Source of the DNA: OM182 bacterium MED-G28
GTDB taxonomy: Bacteria; Pseudomonadota; Gammaproteobacteria; Pseudomonadales; Pseudohongiellaceae
Assembly (NCBI GenBank): GCA_002457215.1
Contig: NTJZ01000006.1
Location: 1-64,000, forward strand
Direction: 5' to 3'
Length of the DNA stretch: 64,000 bases
Part shown: one piece after another, positions 27,641 to 37,371 of the stretch
How positions within the stretch are numbered: position 1 is the stretch's first letter
How the letters are laid out: every line of letters starts with the position of its first letter
Made by a program: the position numbers and the translations under genes
Notes under the pieces: model-generated
What the model was told of the DNA's origin: nothing
Database searches by the model: none
What the model saw: the letters and a program-made list of their open reading frames with translations, nothing else

Positions 27641-28939
27641 GTGAGCTGGAGTTTTGAAACCGAACCTGAATTCCAAAGCCAATTGGATTGGATTGCCGAC
27701 TTCACCAGAAATGAGATAGAGCCATTAGATCTTGTGTTCCGCAAACCCGGCGATCCTTGGGATCCTGCCTCGCCAGCAGCAAAAGCAATGGAACCGCTTC
27801 GAGAAATAGTTAGGGAACGAGGTCTTTGGGCCTGTCATCTTGAACCAGAACTGGGAGGCGGTGGTTATGGTCAGGTCAAGCTAGGATTGATGAACGAGAT
27901 TCTAGGTCGCAGCCGTTTTGGGCCCAGTGTCTTTGGTTGCCAAGCACCGGACTCAGGCAACGCTGAAATTCTGGCGCACTTCGGTACCGAAGAACAGAAA
28001 AAGAAATATCTGCAGCCATTGCTCAATGGCAAGATTGCCTCATGCTACTCCATGACTGAACCGCAGGCCGGGGCCGATCCAGGTGAGTTCACTTGCACTG
28101 CAGAACAAGAAAAGGGGCAATGGGTAATCAATGGTGAAAAATGGTTTGCCTCCCACGCACGTTTTGCAGAGTTTCTAATCGTCATGGTGGTAACGGACAA
28201 GTCAGTGCCGATTCACGAGGGTGCTTCAATGTTGTTGGTTGAAAATGACACACCAGGGATGGAAATAATACGTAACTCAGCTGTCGGCCCCTATGCCGAA
28301 CAAGGCGATGGAGTGCACGCATACATAAAATTTAAGAATTGCCATGTCCCGTTAGACAACATGCTTGGCGAACCGGGACAGGGATTTTTGGTCGCCCAAA
28401 CGCGGCTTGGCGGCGGTCGCGTACATCATGCGATGCGTACAGTTGGTGTGCTAAATAAGGCCCTGGATATGATGTGCGAGCGGGCTCTGAGTCGTGTTAC
28501 CAAAGGTGAAGTACTGGCTGACAAACAATTTACTCAAGAGAAAATTGCCGATAGCTATACCGAAGTTTTGCAGTATCGACTACATGTTCTTTACACGGCC
28601 TGGTTGATTGACAAACACAAGCAATACAATCGAGAGGTGCGCAAGGAAATCGCTGCGATTAAAGCTGCGATACCAGTTGTATTAAAAGATGTTGTATACA
28701 GGGCCATGCATCTGCATGGTAGCCTTGGTATGTCTGACGAAACACCTTTGGTAACAATGTGGGCAAATATTCCGGAACTTGGGATAGTAGATGGGCCATC
28801 GGAGGTGCATAAAACTACCGTGGCCAAGACACTGTTACGGGACTACAAAGCTGCACCGGGACTCTTTCCGACTTATCACACATCGACCCAGCGCGAGGCA
28901 GCGCTAGCCAAGTACGGACATTTCCTTGACGAGTCCTGA
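27641..28939 (+). CDS. Acyl-CoA dehydrogenase family protein
   Basis: A FAD enzyme introducing a 2,3-double bond in an acyl-CoA. The 432 residues include the N-terminal helical domain, the flavin-contact YSMTEPQAGADP near residues 140-151, WVINGEKWFAS near 164-174, and the C-terminal GSLGMSDETP and DGPSEVHKTTVAK. It resembles the ACAD10/11-like branch, which often acts on unusual or branched substrates. The start is GTG with AAGGA upstream. It is divergent from the TetR operon and probably controlled by that regulator. The BVMO gene follows after 122 bases. Confidence 0.9.
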   Translation: MSWSFETEPEFQSQLDWIADFTRNEIEPLDLVFRKPGDPWDPASPAAKAMEPLREIVRERGLWACHLEPELGGGGYGQVKLGLMNEILGRSRFGPSVFGCQAPDSGNAEILAHFGTEEQKKKYLQPLLNGKIASCYSMTEPQAGADPGEFTCTAEQEKGQWVINGEKWFASHARFAEFLIVMVVTDKSVPIHEGASMLLVENDTPGMEIIRNSAVGPYAEQGDGVHAYIKFKNCHVPLDNMLGEPGQGFLVAQTRLGGGRVHHAMRTVGVLNKALDMMCERALSRVTKGEVLADKQFTQEKIADSYTEVLQYRLHVLYTAWLIDKHKQYNREVRKEIAAIKAAIPVVLKDVVYRAMHLHGSLGMSDETPLVTMWANIPELGIVDGPSEVHKTTVAKTLLRDYKAAPGLFPTYHTSTQREAALAKYGHFLDES

Positions 28940-29061
28940 TAAAAAATGATGCAGAGGGCACTCTTAAGCTATAACCCTGTTTGTGTTACTAGCTAAAAAT
29001 TAAACTTTTTAAATCTTCCTTTAGCAGCAAACCTAAAAATAAGAAAACGAGGTAGTTAATA

Positions 29062-30690
29062 ATGGACCAAAAGCGAAAACCTGACTATGACGTCATCAGT
29101 GTTGGCGCCGGGTTCGCCGGTCTGGCTTTGATTCATCATTTGCGCGAGACTGGCATGAGCATCCGAGTGTTTGACCGCGCATCTGATATCGGTGGTACAT
29201 GGACATGGAATCGCTACCCAGGAGCGATGACCGATAGTGAAAGCTACTACTACTGCCTGATGTTTTCGAAAGAGCTTTTACAAGAGTGGTCGTGGACCCA
29301 GCGCTACCCGAGTTGGAAAGAAACGCTATCTTATATGCATTTCGTCGCAGAACGCTGCGATATGTGGCCGCACATCCAACTCAACACAGAAATCGTCGCG
29401 GCTGATTATCAAAATGATCAAGGTATCTGGAAAGTCACTGCAGCCAGCGGCGAATCTTTCACCTGTAAGTATTTCGTCAGCAGTATGGGCATGATTTCCC
29501 ACCCTGTGGTGCCGGACATCAAAGATAAGGACGGTTTCAAAGGTCCGATCTTCCATTCGGCGCGCTGGCCAGATGGACTGGAATACAAAGGTAAGCGGGT
29601 CGGCATTATTGGTGCCGGAGCAACCACTGTGCAGCTAGTACCTGCCATAGCCGAAGATGCTGCGGAAGTCACGGTGTTCCATCGCACGCCCAATTACATT
29701 CTTCCGGCAATGCAGAAACCCATGACGCCGGAATGGGAAAAAGAAATCAAGGACAACTATGACGAGATCGTTGCCATGTGCCGCAACCACGGTTTCGGAA
29801 TGGCATTCGGCACCGCTAATGGTCGAATGGCAATGGAAACTTCACTAGAAGAATGTGAGCGAATCTTCGAAGAAAACTGGAACGGCAGCTTCCGTTGGGT
29901 GTTTGAGACCTTCGATGATCTTTTAGCCTCACAGGAGGCTAATCGTCTGGCTTCCGAATTCATCATTCGCAAGATGCGCGAGCGCATCAACGATCCAGAA
30001 GTTGCCGATATACTGGTACCGAAGGCGGATGATTATCCACTATTTGCCAAGCGACCACCTCTCGATCATGACTACCTTGAAGCCTTTAATCGAGATAATG
30101 TGCATGTGGTAGACATCAGGAATCGTGAACCTCTAGTAGAAATTACCGAAACTGGGATTCGCACTGAAAAGAATCTCTACGAGTTTGACATCATCGTATT
30201 AGCTACCGGATTCCAGGCCTATACCGGTGCACTGGAAGCTTTTCCGATTCGCGGTGAGTCCGGTATAAGCTTGCGTGAAAAATGGAAAGATAAATCACAA
30301 TCTATTATGGGAGTCTGTGTTTCAGATTACCCAAACCTGTTTACTGTTACAGGCCCGCAAGCACCCTTTGCCAATTTACCTACATCGATCGGACAGAACG
30401 CAATCTGGATTGCCAATTGCATTAGTAAAATGGAGGCCGAAGGTTACGATGTCTTCAAACCTCGAAAAGAAGCAGAAGAAGAGTGGTCAGCTACTGTTTC
30501 TGATATTCACAGCCAGACCCTGATGGCCCAGGGCGACAGAGTTAATTCGTGGATGATGGGAGCCAATCTCGGGGACAAGAAGTCACGCGTGCTCATCTAC
30601 TTTGGAGGCGCAAACAATTATTATGATGCGTTGGATCATTCGGCCGAACAAGGGTATCCAGAGTTGGAATTTGAGAAACTAAGTGCCTGA
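29062..30690 (+). CDS. Flavin-dependent Baeyer-Villiger monooxygenase (type I, cyclohexanone-monooxygenase-like)
   Basis: Inserts oxygen next to a ketone using FAD, NADPH and O2, giving an ester or lactone. The 542 residues contain two Rossmann motifs, GAGFAG (15-20) and GAGATT (184-189), and between them the complete BVMO fingerprint FKGPIFHSARWP (159-170). The downstream ATGFQ near 385 is also typical. The GTWTWNRYPGAMTDSES stretch (46-61) differs from the common GARCD form. GAGGT is well placed before the ATG. The next gene is a DUF3089 hydrolase, so an oxygenation-then-hydrolysis pair is possible. Confidence 0.93.
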   Translation: MDQKRKPDYDVISVGAGFAGLALIHHLRETGMSIRVFDRASDIGGTWTWNRYPGAMTDSESYYYCLMFSKELLQEWSWTQRYPSWKETLSYMHFVAERCDMWPHIQLNTEIVAADYQNDQGIWKVTAASGESFTCKYFVSSMGMISHPVVPDIKDKDGFKGPIFHSARWPDGLEYKGKRVGIIGAGATTVQLVPAIAEDAAEVTVFHRTPNYILPAMQKPMTPEWEKEIKDNYDEIVAMCRNHGFGMAFGTANGRMAMETSLEECERIFEENWNGSFRWVFETFDDLLASQEANRLASEFIIRKMRERINDPEVADILVPKADDYPLFAKRPPLDHDYLEAFNRDNVHVVDIRNREPLVEITETGIRTEKNLYEFDIIVLATGFQAYTGALEAFPIRGESGISLREKWKDKSQSIMGVCVSDYPNLFTVTGPQAPFANLPTSIGQNAIWIANCISKMEAEGYDVFKPRKEAEEEWSATVSDIHSQTLMAQGDRVNSWMMGANLGDKKSRVLIYFGGANNYYDALDHSAEQGYPELEFEKLSA

Positions 30691-30830
30691 TGATGAAATT
30701 GAAAGTGTCCCCGTTATTTCTAAAGTGTAACCATAAAATGGCGCCTTGTTTAAAGCCTTGATAACTATCAATCGGCTCAATCGAGTTGTAAGCTAAACCT
30801 ATTCTTTGACGTAAGAGAATCGGACATGTC

Positions 30831-31979
30831 ATGAAAAAGCGCAAAATTTTTGTATATTCATTTGTTGCACTAATCGCCGTCGGGATAGGTCTCTATATCA
30901 CTGGAGTCGGCGGTAGATTATTAATGTCTGGAATCAACGCCATCGCTGGACCTCCAGGAGACTTTGACCCTGACAATGTAATCACTCCCACTCCGGATTA
31001 CAGCCTTATAGAAAACTGGGCGGCTCATCCTGAAACAATTGATCCTGCTGATCTTTCACCTGAAGGGATCATCGTTCCGGTTCAAGGAGAACTGCCAATT
31101 GACGTGTTTTTTGTTCATCCCACCGGCTATCTGACTCCAATTAGCTGGATTTCGCCAATGGATCCTAACTCTGGTACGGAAGAGAACGTCAACTGGGTAA
31201 TGGCAAACCAGGCCAGCGCGTTTAATGGTTGTTGCAATGTTTATGCACCGCGTTATCGACAAGCGAACATTTTTGCCTATCTCGGTAGCGAGGAAGAACG
31301 TGAGAACATCCTTGGCTTTGCCTACCAGGATGTAAAACGTGCTTTCGAGTACTACCTAAACAACTACAATAGCGGCAAACCATTTGTCCTCGCTAGCCAC
31401 AGTCAGGGAACTCATCACAGTATGCAGCTGCTGAGCGATATCATCGACAGGAGTGATATACACGAACGTATGGTTGCCGCTTATCTTATAGGCGCGGTAA
31501 ATATTCCGCTATCGCCCGAATGGTTTGCGGAGATGGAAAATATTGAACCCTGTAATAACGCGTCGGACCTAGGTTGCGTTATACATTGGGATACCATGCC
31601 TGATGGTGGCTCGGTTGTAGAAAGGCCTGCACCTTCTGTTTGTACTAATCCTCTGGTATGGAGTTTAGATGGAGAAGCAGCCAGTGTTGAGCAACATGCA
31701 GGTATCGTTATTCCGCAGCATTCATACAACTTGTTTTTTAGTGGTTCGGAAGACACCGCGCAAGGCAAAATATTTAATTCTCTGGCCGCACCAATTTTGG
31801 GTTTAACTGGCGCTCAGTGTCGCGATGGAACTTTGTTTGTAGAAAGACTGGAAGATCCTGCATTTAGAGAGTCAGGATTTGCAGGCGCGTCCTATCATCT
31901 TTTCGATTACAATATGTTTTACATGAACATACATGAGAATGCTCGCTTTAGATCCGAGACTTTTCTATCTGCGCAATAG
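30831..31979 (+). CDS. DUF3089 alpha/beta-hydrolase-fold protein
   Basis: A 382-residue protein with an N-terminal transmembrane or signal segment (residues 5-26) and a hydrolase-like domain. DVFFVHPTGYL near 90-100 and the nucleophile-elbow-like ASHSQGTHH near 188-196 are characteristic of DUF3089, a lipase-like family. The conserved HLFDYNMFY sits near the C-terminus. It would act at or outside the inner membrane. It lies 140 bases downstream of the BVMO and 11 bases upstream of the amidase. Ester or lactone hydrolysis is inferred from fold and context. Confidence 0.85.
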   Translation: MKKRKIFVYSFVALIAVGIGLYITGVGGRLLMSGINAIAGPPGDFDPDNVITPTPDYSLIENWAAHPETIDPADLSPEGIIVPVQGELPIDVFFVHPTGYLTPISWISPMDPNSGTEENVNWVMANQASAFNGCCNVYAPRYRQANIFAYLGSEEERENILGFAYQDVKRAFEYYLNNYNSGKPFVLASHSQGTHHSMQLLSDIIDRSDIHERMVAAYLIGAVNIPLSPEWFAEMENIEPCNNASDLGCVIHWDTMPDGGSVVERPAPSVCTNPLVWSLDGEAASVEQHAGIVIPQHSYNLFFSGSEDTAQGKIFNSLAAPILGLTGAQCRDGTLFVERLEDPAFRESGFAGASYHLFDYNMFYMNIHENARFRSETFLSAQ

Positions 31980-31990
31980 GCAAAAAATTC

Positions 31991-33397
31991 ATGATACCAC
32001 TCTGGAAACTTAGCGCTGTCGATCAGGCAGCAGGGATTCGTATTGGCGATTTTTCTTCAAAGTCAGTTGTTGAATCCGTACTCGAACGCGTTGCTAAAAA
32101 GAATCCTGAATTAAATGCCATTGTTGATCCATTAAACGAACAAGCGTTACTGGCAGCTGAAAAAGCCGATGCTGCTGTCGCAAATAATGAATCATTAGGG
32201 TCATTACATGGAGTGCCAGTCACCGTCAAAGTGAACGTCGATACCGCAGGCAGACCAACTACAAATGGAATGCAGATCTTCAGAGATGTCATCGCACCAG
32301 ACAATTCACCTATTGTGCAAAATCTGTTGAATGCAGGAGCCATCATTATTGGTCGCACAAATACGCCTGAAATGTCTATGCGCTTGACCACAGATAATCC
32401 GCTTTATGGCCTGACTCGCAATCCCTGGGATTTATCCATGTCGCCGGGCGGATCTTCCGGGGGAGCTGCCTCTGCAGCTGCAGCTGGTTTCGGTGCAATT
32501 CATCATGGCAACGACATTGCTGGTTCATTGCGCTACCCTGCTACCGCTTGCGGGTTGAGTACAGTTAAGCCGGGGCTCGGGAGGGTGCCAGCTTATCTTC
32601 CTTCTGCAAAAGCTGAGCGGGGCATGCTGGCTCAACTTCTGTCTGTGCAGGGTGCGATTTGCCGCGAGGTAAAGGATGTAAGACTCGCAACCAAAGTATT
32701 GATCGGACATGATCCGCGCGACCCTTGGCATGTGCCTATGCCTTTTAAACTGGGAGACACGGGATTACCAAAAATAGCTTACTGCAGAGAAACCCATGGT
32801 TATCCCATTCACAAAGGTGTTGTTGCCAACCTGGAAAGGGCAGCATCAATTCTCGATGCTGCAGGCTACCAGGTCGAAGAGATTGAAATACCTCCCATTA
32901 CAGAAGCGGCGAAAGCTTGGCTTTCAGTAATGAACTTCGAAATGAAGAAAACTATCGAACCGGTATTTGCCGAGCATGGCAGCGAAATCATCAACCAGAT
33001 TTTTAATGATTACTACCAACTCGAAGACATGGTGAACGCCGAGGGATATTTATTCGGCATTGCTGAACGCACACGCTTAGTTCGCGAATGGAATCTTTTG
33101 CTCGCAGAATATCCATTGATACTGACTCCATATCTGATGCGACCAGGTTACCCCTATGACTATGATGAAACTTTCGAAGGCGTGAAAGATATTTTTGATG
33201 CTTCTATTTATAGCTATGGAGTGAATTACCTGGGGATGCCTGCAGGTCATGTGCCCGTTGATCTTGTGGAAAATATGCCGTCAGGTGTGCAACTGATCGG
33301 TCAAAAATGGCGAGAAGATCTTATTCTTGATGCCATGGAAGCTATTGAGAATTCTGCTGGCATCATGACTCACGATCTATGGGATCGAGAGAAATGA
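31991..33397 (+). CDS. Amidase (amidase signature family)
   Basis: Hydrolyses a carboxylic amide through a Ser-cisSer-Lys triad. All three residues are visible: K80 in GVPVTVK, S155 in SPGGSSGG (151-158) and S179 in GNDIAGSLRYPA. The length of 468 residues is typical. No GatB/GatC partner is present and the context is catabolic, so this is more likely a free amidase than the GatA transamidosome subunit. It is 11 bases after the DUF3089 gene and probably co-transcribed. The substrate is unknown. Confidence 0.92.
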   Translation: MIPLWKLSAVDQAAGIRIGDFSSKSVVESVLERVAKKNPELNAIVDPLNEQALLAAEKADAAVANNESLGSLHGVPVTVKVNVDTAGRPTTNGMQIFRDVIAPDNSPIVQNLLNAGAIIIGRTNTPEMSMRLTTDNPLYGLTRNPWDLSMSPGGSSGGAASAAAAGFGAIHHGNDIAGSLRYPATACGLSTVKPGLGRVPAYLPSAKAERGMLAQLLSVQGAICREVKDVRLATKVLIGHDPRDPWHVPMPFKLGDTGLPKIAYCRETHGYPIHKGVVANLERAASILDAAGYQVEEIEIPPITEAAKAWLSVMNFEMKKTIEPVFAEHGSEIINQIFNDYYQLEDMVNAEGYLFGIAERTRLVREWNLLLAEYPLILTPYLMRPGYPYDYDETFEGVKDIFDASIYSYGVNYLGMPAGHVPVDLVENMPSGVQLIGQKWREDLILDAMEAIENSAGIMTHDLWDREK

Positions 33398-33580
33398 AAA
33401 GGGTTATAGCAGCCCTGCTCCCTATCAACGACTCCTCAGTTTTGATTAGATTAGCAGGCGGGATAGCGGGTAGATGCTCTAATTGATTATAACTATCTAA
33501 TTAAAAAAGGTTTTCGATCCCAAAACTGAGCTTAATATCCTATTAGTTCTGTTTTTAACTCTGATCAAAATAATTTCGAA

Positions 33581-34777
33581 TCAATTCAAACTTGCGCTCT
33601 TCTTTCCGGCTGCACTAAAAATCAGTACTACAGCAAGCAAAATCAACATCGGCAATGCAAAACCCATAACACCATTCCAACCAATATTAGCTAATAGCAC
33701 CCCAGCACTGAGCGACCCCACTGCCTGCATGCCGAATACCAGAAAGTCATTTACTGCCTGCGCCTTAAAGCGTTCCGAACTACGATAACTCTGAGTCAAA
33801 AGTGTAGTTCCGCCAAGAAACAAAAAATTCCACCCTATGCCAAGAAATATCAACGAACTCCAATAGTGTATGAATTCTGGCTGACCCCAACCTATGATCA
33901 CGCAAACGACCATGAAGAACAAACCTACCTGGATGACGCGCATGACACCAAATCGGGAAATTAATAATCCGCTGAAGAATGAGGGTACATACATAGCTAG
34001 AATATGGCTTTGGATCACCCTGGTTGTATTTTCTAGAGAATGTAGATCAATTTCATGCATGCTGAGTGGGGTAGCTGTCATAACCAAACTCATAACGCTG
34101 TAAGCCACAGCAGCGGACGCGATTGCCAGAATGAGTGCAGGCTGTCTGACTATCTCACTCAGTGGCCTCACCACACTTTCATGTGCTGTTATTTTGACCT
34201 CCGTATTTCGATAAAAGAGAAGCAAGATAATAAACGAGACTAACAACATCGTGGCCAAACCCAAAAATGAACCAACATAGTTGGGCAGCCCTGAAACGAC
34301 GCTGAAACGACGACCTACCTCCGGACCGAGAAACGCGGCACCAATACCCGCCAACATCAATATCGATAGACATTTTGGTACTTGTTCTTTTGGAACCGAT
34401 TCGGCTACAGCGAAACGGTACTGCTTCAAGAATGCGATGTAGTTGCCAATCAAAAAAGCGGCAATACAAAAAAGCACGAAGGACTCTATATAGACGGACA
34501 GGGCCGCCAGAAGTGAAGCCACGATTGACAGAGCTGAGGCAATGAGAAAACCTGCCTTCCTGCCTAGCTGTGACATTAGATAGGAAGCAGGAATAGTGGC
34601 AGACGCAAGACCAACAATGTGCAGAGCAATGGGTAACGTCGCCCAGTCCATCGAAGGTGCAATGCTTGCCCCAACAATACCACCGAGCAAAACAAGAATT
34701 AGTGCTGCGGTTTGGCCAAAGCATTGAGCTAAGGTTAAGACGATTAATGTGCGGTAATTTTTAAGTTTCAAATACAC
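33581..34777 (-). CDS. MFS transporter
   Basis: A 398-residue membrane protein with about 12 hydrophobic segments. The loop between helices 2 and 3 reads SQLGRKAGF, matching the major-facilitator GxxxDRxGRR-type motif in reduced form. It resembles small-solute or drug efflux-type members. The gene is alone on the minus strand, convergent with the amidase, which lies 183 bases away across a spacer in which I see no structure. The cargo is unknown. Confidence 0.85.
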   Translation of the reverse strand: MYLKLKNYRTLIVLTLAQCFGQTAALILVLLGGIVGASIAPSMDWATLPIALHIVGLASATIPASYLMSQLGRKAGFLIASALSIVASLLAALSVYIESFVLFCIAAFLIGNYIAFLKQYRFAVAESVPKEQVPKCLSILMLAGIGAAFLGPEVGRRFSVVSGLPNYVGSFLGLATMLLVSFIILLLFYRNTEVKITAHESVVRPLSEIVRQPALILAIASAAVAYSVMSLVMTATPLSMHEIDLHSLENTTRVIQSHILAMYVPSFFSGLLISRFGVMRVIQVGLFFMVVCVIIGWGQPEFIHYWSSLIFLGIGWNFLFLGGTTLLTQSYRSSERFKAQAVNDFLVFGMQAVGSLSAGVLLANIGWNGVMGFALPMLILLAVVLIFSAAGKKSASLN

Positions 34778-34893
34778 AAAATAGTATAAAGGCGAGAATA
34801 AATGTGATTCTTACATTAATTGGTTTTCTAGGCCAATTGAATAAATAAGGTCGGAATGAAAAGAAATCAGAATAAAAATACTGTAGGTTTACT

Positions 34894-35862
34894 CTAACCC
34901 TCTAATTGCTTTCCCAGAGCCAGGCCACTAAGAAAAGCGTCTTCCACGCGGTTTCCAAGACACCAGTCGCCGCAAGCCGCTAATCCTTTTTCCCGATCAA
35001 TGAGAAATTCTAGTTCTAAAGCTTGCTCTACACGTGCGTAACGCCAACGATGCAGTTCAACATGAACGAGCTTGGCTACATGTTTACCTAACACTTCCTG
35101 GGTCGCGTTGAGCAACTCCTTCTGTACCAATTCTAATGATTGCTCAAACGATTCTTTAGCCCATTCATTGTTGCTGTGCGCAACTATTGCATTAGAATCA
35201 ATCCGCCCCGGCCGACTGGTGCTTAGTCCCAGCCATCCCAGCGGCGATTCGCGCACGACAGCCGCATCGAAATTCAAATGTAATGGCTTTGAAAAACCAA
35301 GCATAAGAGCGAAACATGGCGAATAGTTTGGCTGCAACAATCTAGTAGCTTCCGCAAAATGATCCTTCAATAATTCATAACACTGAGGAGCAGGCTGAGC
35401 ACAAACCACAAAATCATAATTTCCCAATCCTTTCCCATCGGCATCTTTTAGTAACCACCCAGAGCCTTGCTGAGCAATCTCTATGACTGGAGTTTGCAGC
35501 CTGACATCTAATTGAATCGCCATGAATTTTACTAATGCGTTCATCGATGGCTTTGCAACATAGTGAGGCTCGAACCACTCACGCCTAAAAGGTTTCTTGC
35601 CAGGTTGTATGGTTGTGATTTTTGGATGCCATTGGGCAACAATGTCTTGCCTGGCAAGCTCTTCGATAAGCTGACGAAATTGTTGAGACCGTGCGGTAAA
35701 AAATTGGGCACCATGATCAAATTGCCAGTGACCGCTGCGACGCACTGACATGCGCCCTCCATATCCACGTGATTTCTCGAATACGGTTACATTAGCATTC
35801 TCAGCCAATTGTCTGGCAAAGGTAATCCCCGCAATTCCGGCACCAATAACAGCAATCTTCAT
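34894..35862 (-). CDS. FAD-dependent NAD(P)-binding oxidoreductase, renalase-like
   Basis: A flavoprotein of the amine-oxidase/renalase group. The dinucleotide fold begins right at the N-terminus, MKIAVIGAGIAGITFAR, followed by the FEKSRGYGGRMSVRR and FDHGAQFFTAR segments typical of renalase-like proteins. The C-terminal GLAACGDWCLGNRVEDAFLSG completes the FAD site. I take the ATG at 35862 as start because the fold begins there; an upstream ATG would add 10 residues. The bacterial role is probably oxidation of isomeric dihydronicotinamides or another small cofactor, but this is unproven here. Confidence 0.85.
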   Translation of the reverse strand: MKIAVIGAGIAGITFARQLAENANVTVFEKSRGYGGRMSVRRSGHWQFDHGAQFFTARSQQFRQLIEELARQDIVAQWHPKITTIQPGKKPFRREWFEPHYVAKPSMNALVKFMAIQLDVRLQTPVIEIAQQGSGWLLKDADGKGLGNYDFVVCAQPAPQCYELLKDHFAEATRLLQPNYSPCFALMLGFSKPLHLNFDAAVVRESPLGWLGLSTSRPGRIDSNAIVAHSNNEWAKESFEQSLELVQKELLNATQEVLGKHVAKLVHVELHRWRYARVEQALELEFLIDREKGLAACGDWCLGNRVEDAFLSGLALGKQLEG

Positions 35863-35941
35863 TGAGATATCTGGGAGTTCAAGAAGAAGCATTCAGGGTC
35901 TGTATAAGATGTCTTTCTATGCATTCTAACCTAGCTTTTTC

Positions 35942-37228
35942 TCAAATCTCTTGCAAAGAAAGCAACTTAAATTCGCTGGATTCCGGGCTTAACAACTGAA
36001 AATTTAATTTATAGTAAGCGGTTTCTACTTGCACGATATCAGAGTAAATCCCCGTACTAAGCTCCAAAGTACCACTACAATTCGGCAGCTCAGAATTTTT
36101 ATTTAAAACATTAGCAGCATTAAATGGCCGATACTTGATCAATTTAATTTTCCCTACTGTTGCGTCGGTTATTGCCAAACCGACATCAAAACGACTGGAG
36201 CCTTCAAAAAACGAAGCCTCACCCTGAGTACGTAATTCGAAGCATGAATAAATGATTCCATCTAAAGTGTTATAAGCCCCAATATTATTTACATCGAGAT
36301 CTAATTCAATCGGTGGAACTACCCCATTAAACTCTGATGGCCATCCAGTTTTCGCCTTCCTGAATAACCATTCGAGCAGTTGCAATCTACTAGATTCTGG
36401 AACTGGCCGCCCTAGCCCGTGCCCACCTTTTAGGATAGTCCACAGTTCAACTGAACCCTCTTTCCTGCAGCCTTGGTTATACACAATCACTTCCGTCTCC
36501 AAACCTAGAATCGCTACGTCTAAGTCCCTAGGCTCTTCATAAGAACTCGACAAAAAACACTTGTTATAACCAGCCCACTGCAATGCCGTAGCCTCAGCAC
36601 CAGGGTAAGGAACACCTCCAATAGATCCACCGTCATAGAGTATCGAGGTGTCATCAGTACCCTGAATCTGTAAGATGTGTACGCCTGAATTAGGATTATT
36701 TCTAGCGTCGAGATGCGATGCGCCAGCACTACTTACACTGGCCGCAATTAGTTCTGGAAATCGGTAAGCAAGTTCTAGGGCCATAAATCCGCCATTAGAA
36801 TCACCAACTACATAAATACGGTTAGCATCAATATTTAAAGAATCTTTTAAATTCTCAATATATTCATATAGATAAGAACCATCATCGACAGTACTATTAT
36901 AAAAATTACAACACGCTGAGTTTGAATTCCAAAAATAGCTACCACTCTGATCTACAGTGCCAGAAGGGATAGCATAGACAAAACCATACTTGTCTACAGA
37001 TTCAGAAAACCTCCATATCAGTTCAGCTTTATTTGTGTCCGTTCCGTAACCGTGCAAAAGAATAACAAGCGGATAAAAATTTGAATCTGTATAACTAGAA
37101 GGCAGATAGACAACTCCTTGTCCGCGAACATCTGCATCGAACTGAGACCAAGAATGCACAGGAATCAAAAACAGAATACTTAATAGAGTGGTCCTGAAGA
37201 CTGCATGCAGCATTAAATTAAATAACAT
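35942..37228 (-). CDS. Secreted LpqC/PHB-depolymerase-like esterase with extra C-terminal domain
   Basis: A signal peptide is followed by an alpha/beta hydrolase domain: VILLHGYGTD, then the nucleophile elbow GDSNGG with its Ser, and GGHGLGRPVP holding the catalytic His. This fits the polyhydroxybutyrate depolymerase/feruloyl esterase group. The last roughly 120 residues (from about IELDLDVNN) are not part of that fold and look like a beta-rich domain I do not recognise. The ATG at 37228 is taken as start; a TTG two codons earlier is possible. It probably acts on an external polymer or ester. Confidence 0.85.
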   Translation of the reverse strand: MLFNLMLHAVFRTTLLSILFLIPVHSWSQFDADVRGQGVVYLPSSYTDSNFYPLVILLHGYGTDTNKAELIWRFSESVDKYGFVYAIPSGTVDQSGSYFWNSNSACCNFYNSTVDDGSYLYEYIENLKDSLNIDANRIYVVGDSNGGFMALELAYRFPELIAASVSSAGASHLDARNNPNSGVHILQIQGTDDTSILYDGGSIGGVPYPGAEATALQWAGYNKCFLSSSYEEPRDLDVAILGLETEVIVYNQGCRKEGSVELWTILKGGHGLGRPVPESSRLQLLEWLFRKAKTGWPSEFNGVVPPIELDLDVNNIGAYNTLDGIIYSCFELRTQGEASFFEGSSRFDVGLAITDATVGKIKLIKYRPFNAANVLNKNSELPNCSGTLELSTGIYSDIVQVETAYYKLNFQLLSPESSEFKLLSLQEI

Positions 37229-37288
37229 TAACAAAGAAAATAAATAGGTAAGAGTAATTTTTTAAACAAGAAAAAAAGGATAAAGTTC

Positions 37289-37302
37289 ATGATCTTTATC
37301 AC
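37289..37302. promoter_or_regulatory. Possible FNR/CRP-type site
   Basis: The sequence ATGAT-CTTT-ATCAC matches the FNR consensus TTGAT-N4-ATCAA at 8 of 10 positions and also contains TGA-N6-TCACA like a CRP site. It lies about 60 bases upstream of the secreted esterase start, in the spacer before the sirtuin stop. The position is suitable for activation, but a single match of this quality may be chance. Confidence 0.3.
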
Positions 37303-37371
37303 ACCCGCCGAGATTGAAATAGTCATGAGAACACTCCCTGAGCCGCCAACCTTGGCCGCTATCTGTTCTAG

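Noticed and set aside
31991..33397. Amidase as GatA of the glutamyl-tRNA amidotransferase
   Set aside because: No gatB or gatC neighbours and catabolic context; triad alone does not separate the two.
34179..34724. 181-codon ORF in another frame of the MFS gene
   Set aside because: Same strand, different frame from a complete 12-helix transporter; composition (many Cys, Trp, Arg) is typical of a shadow frame.
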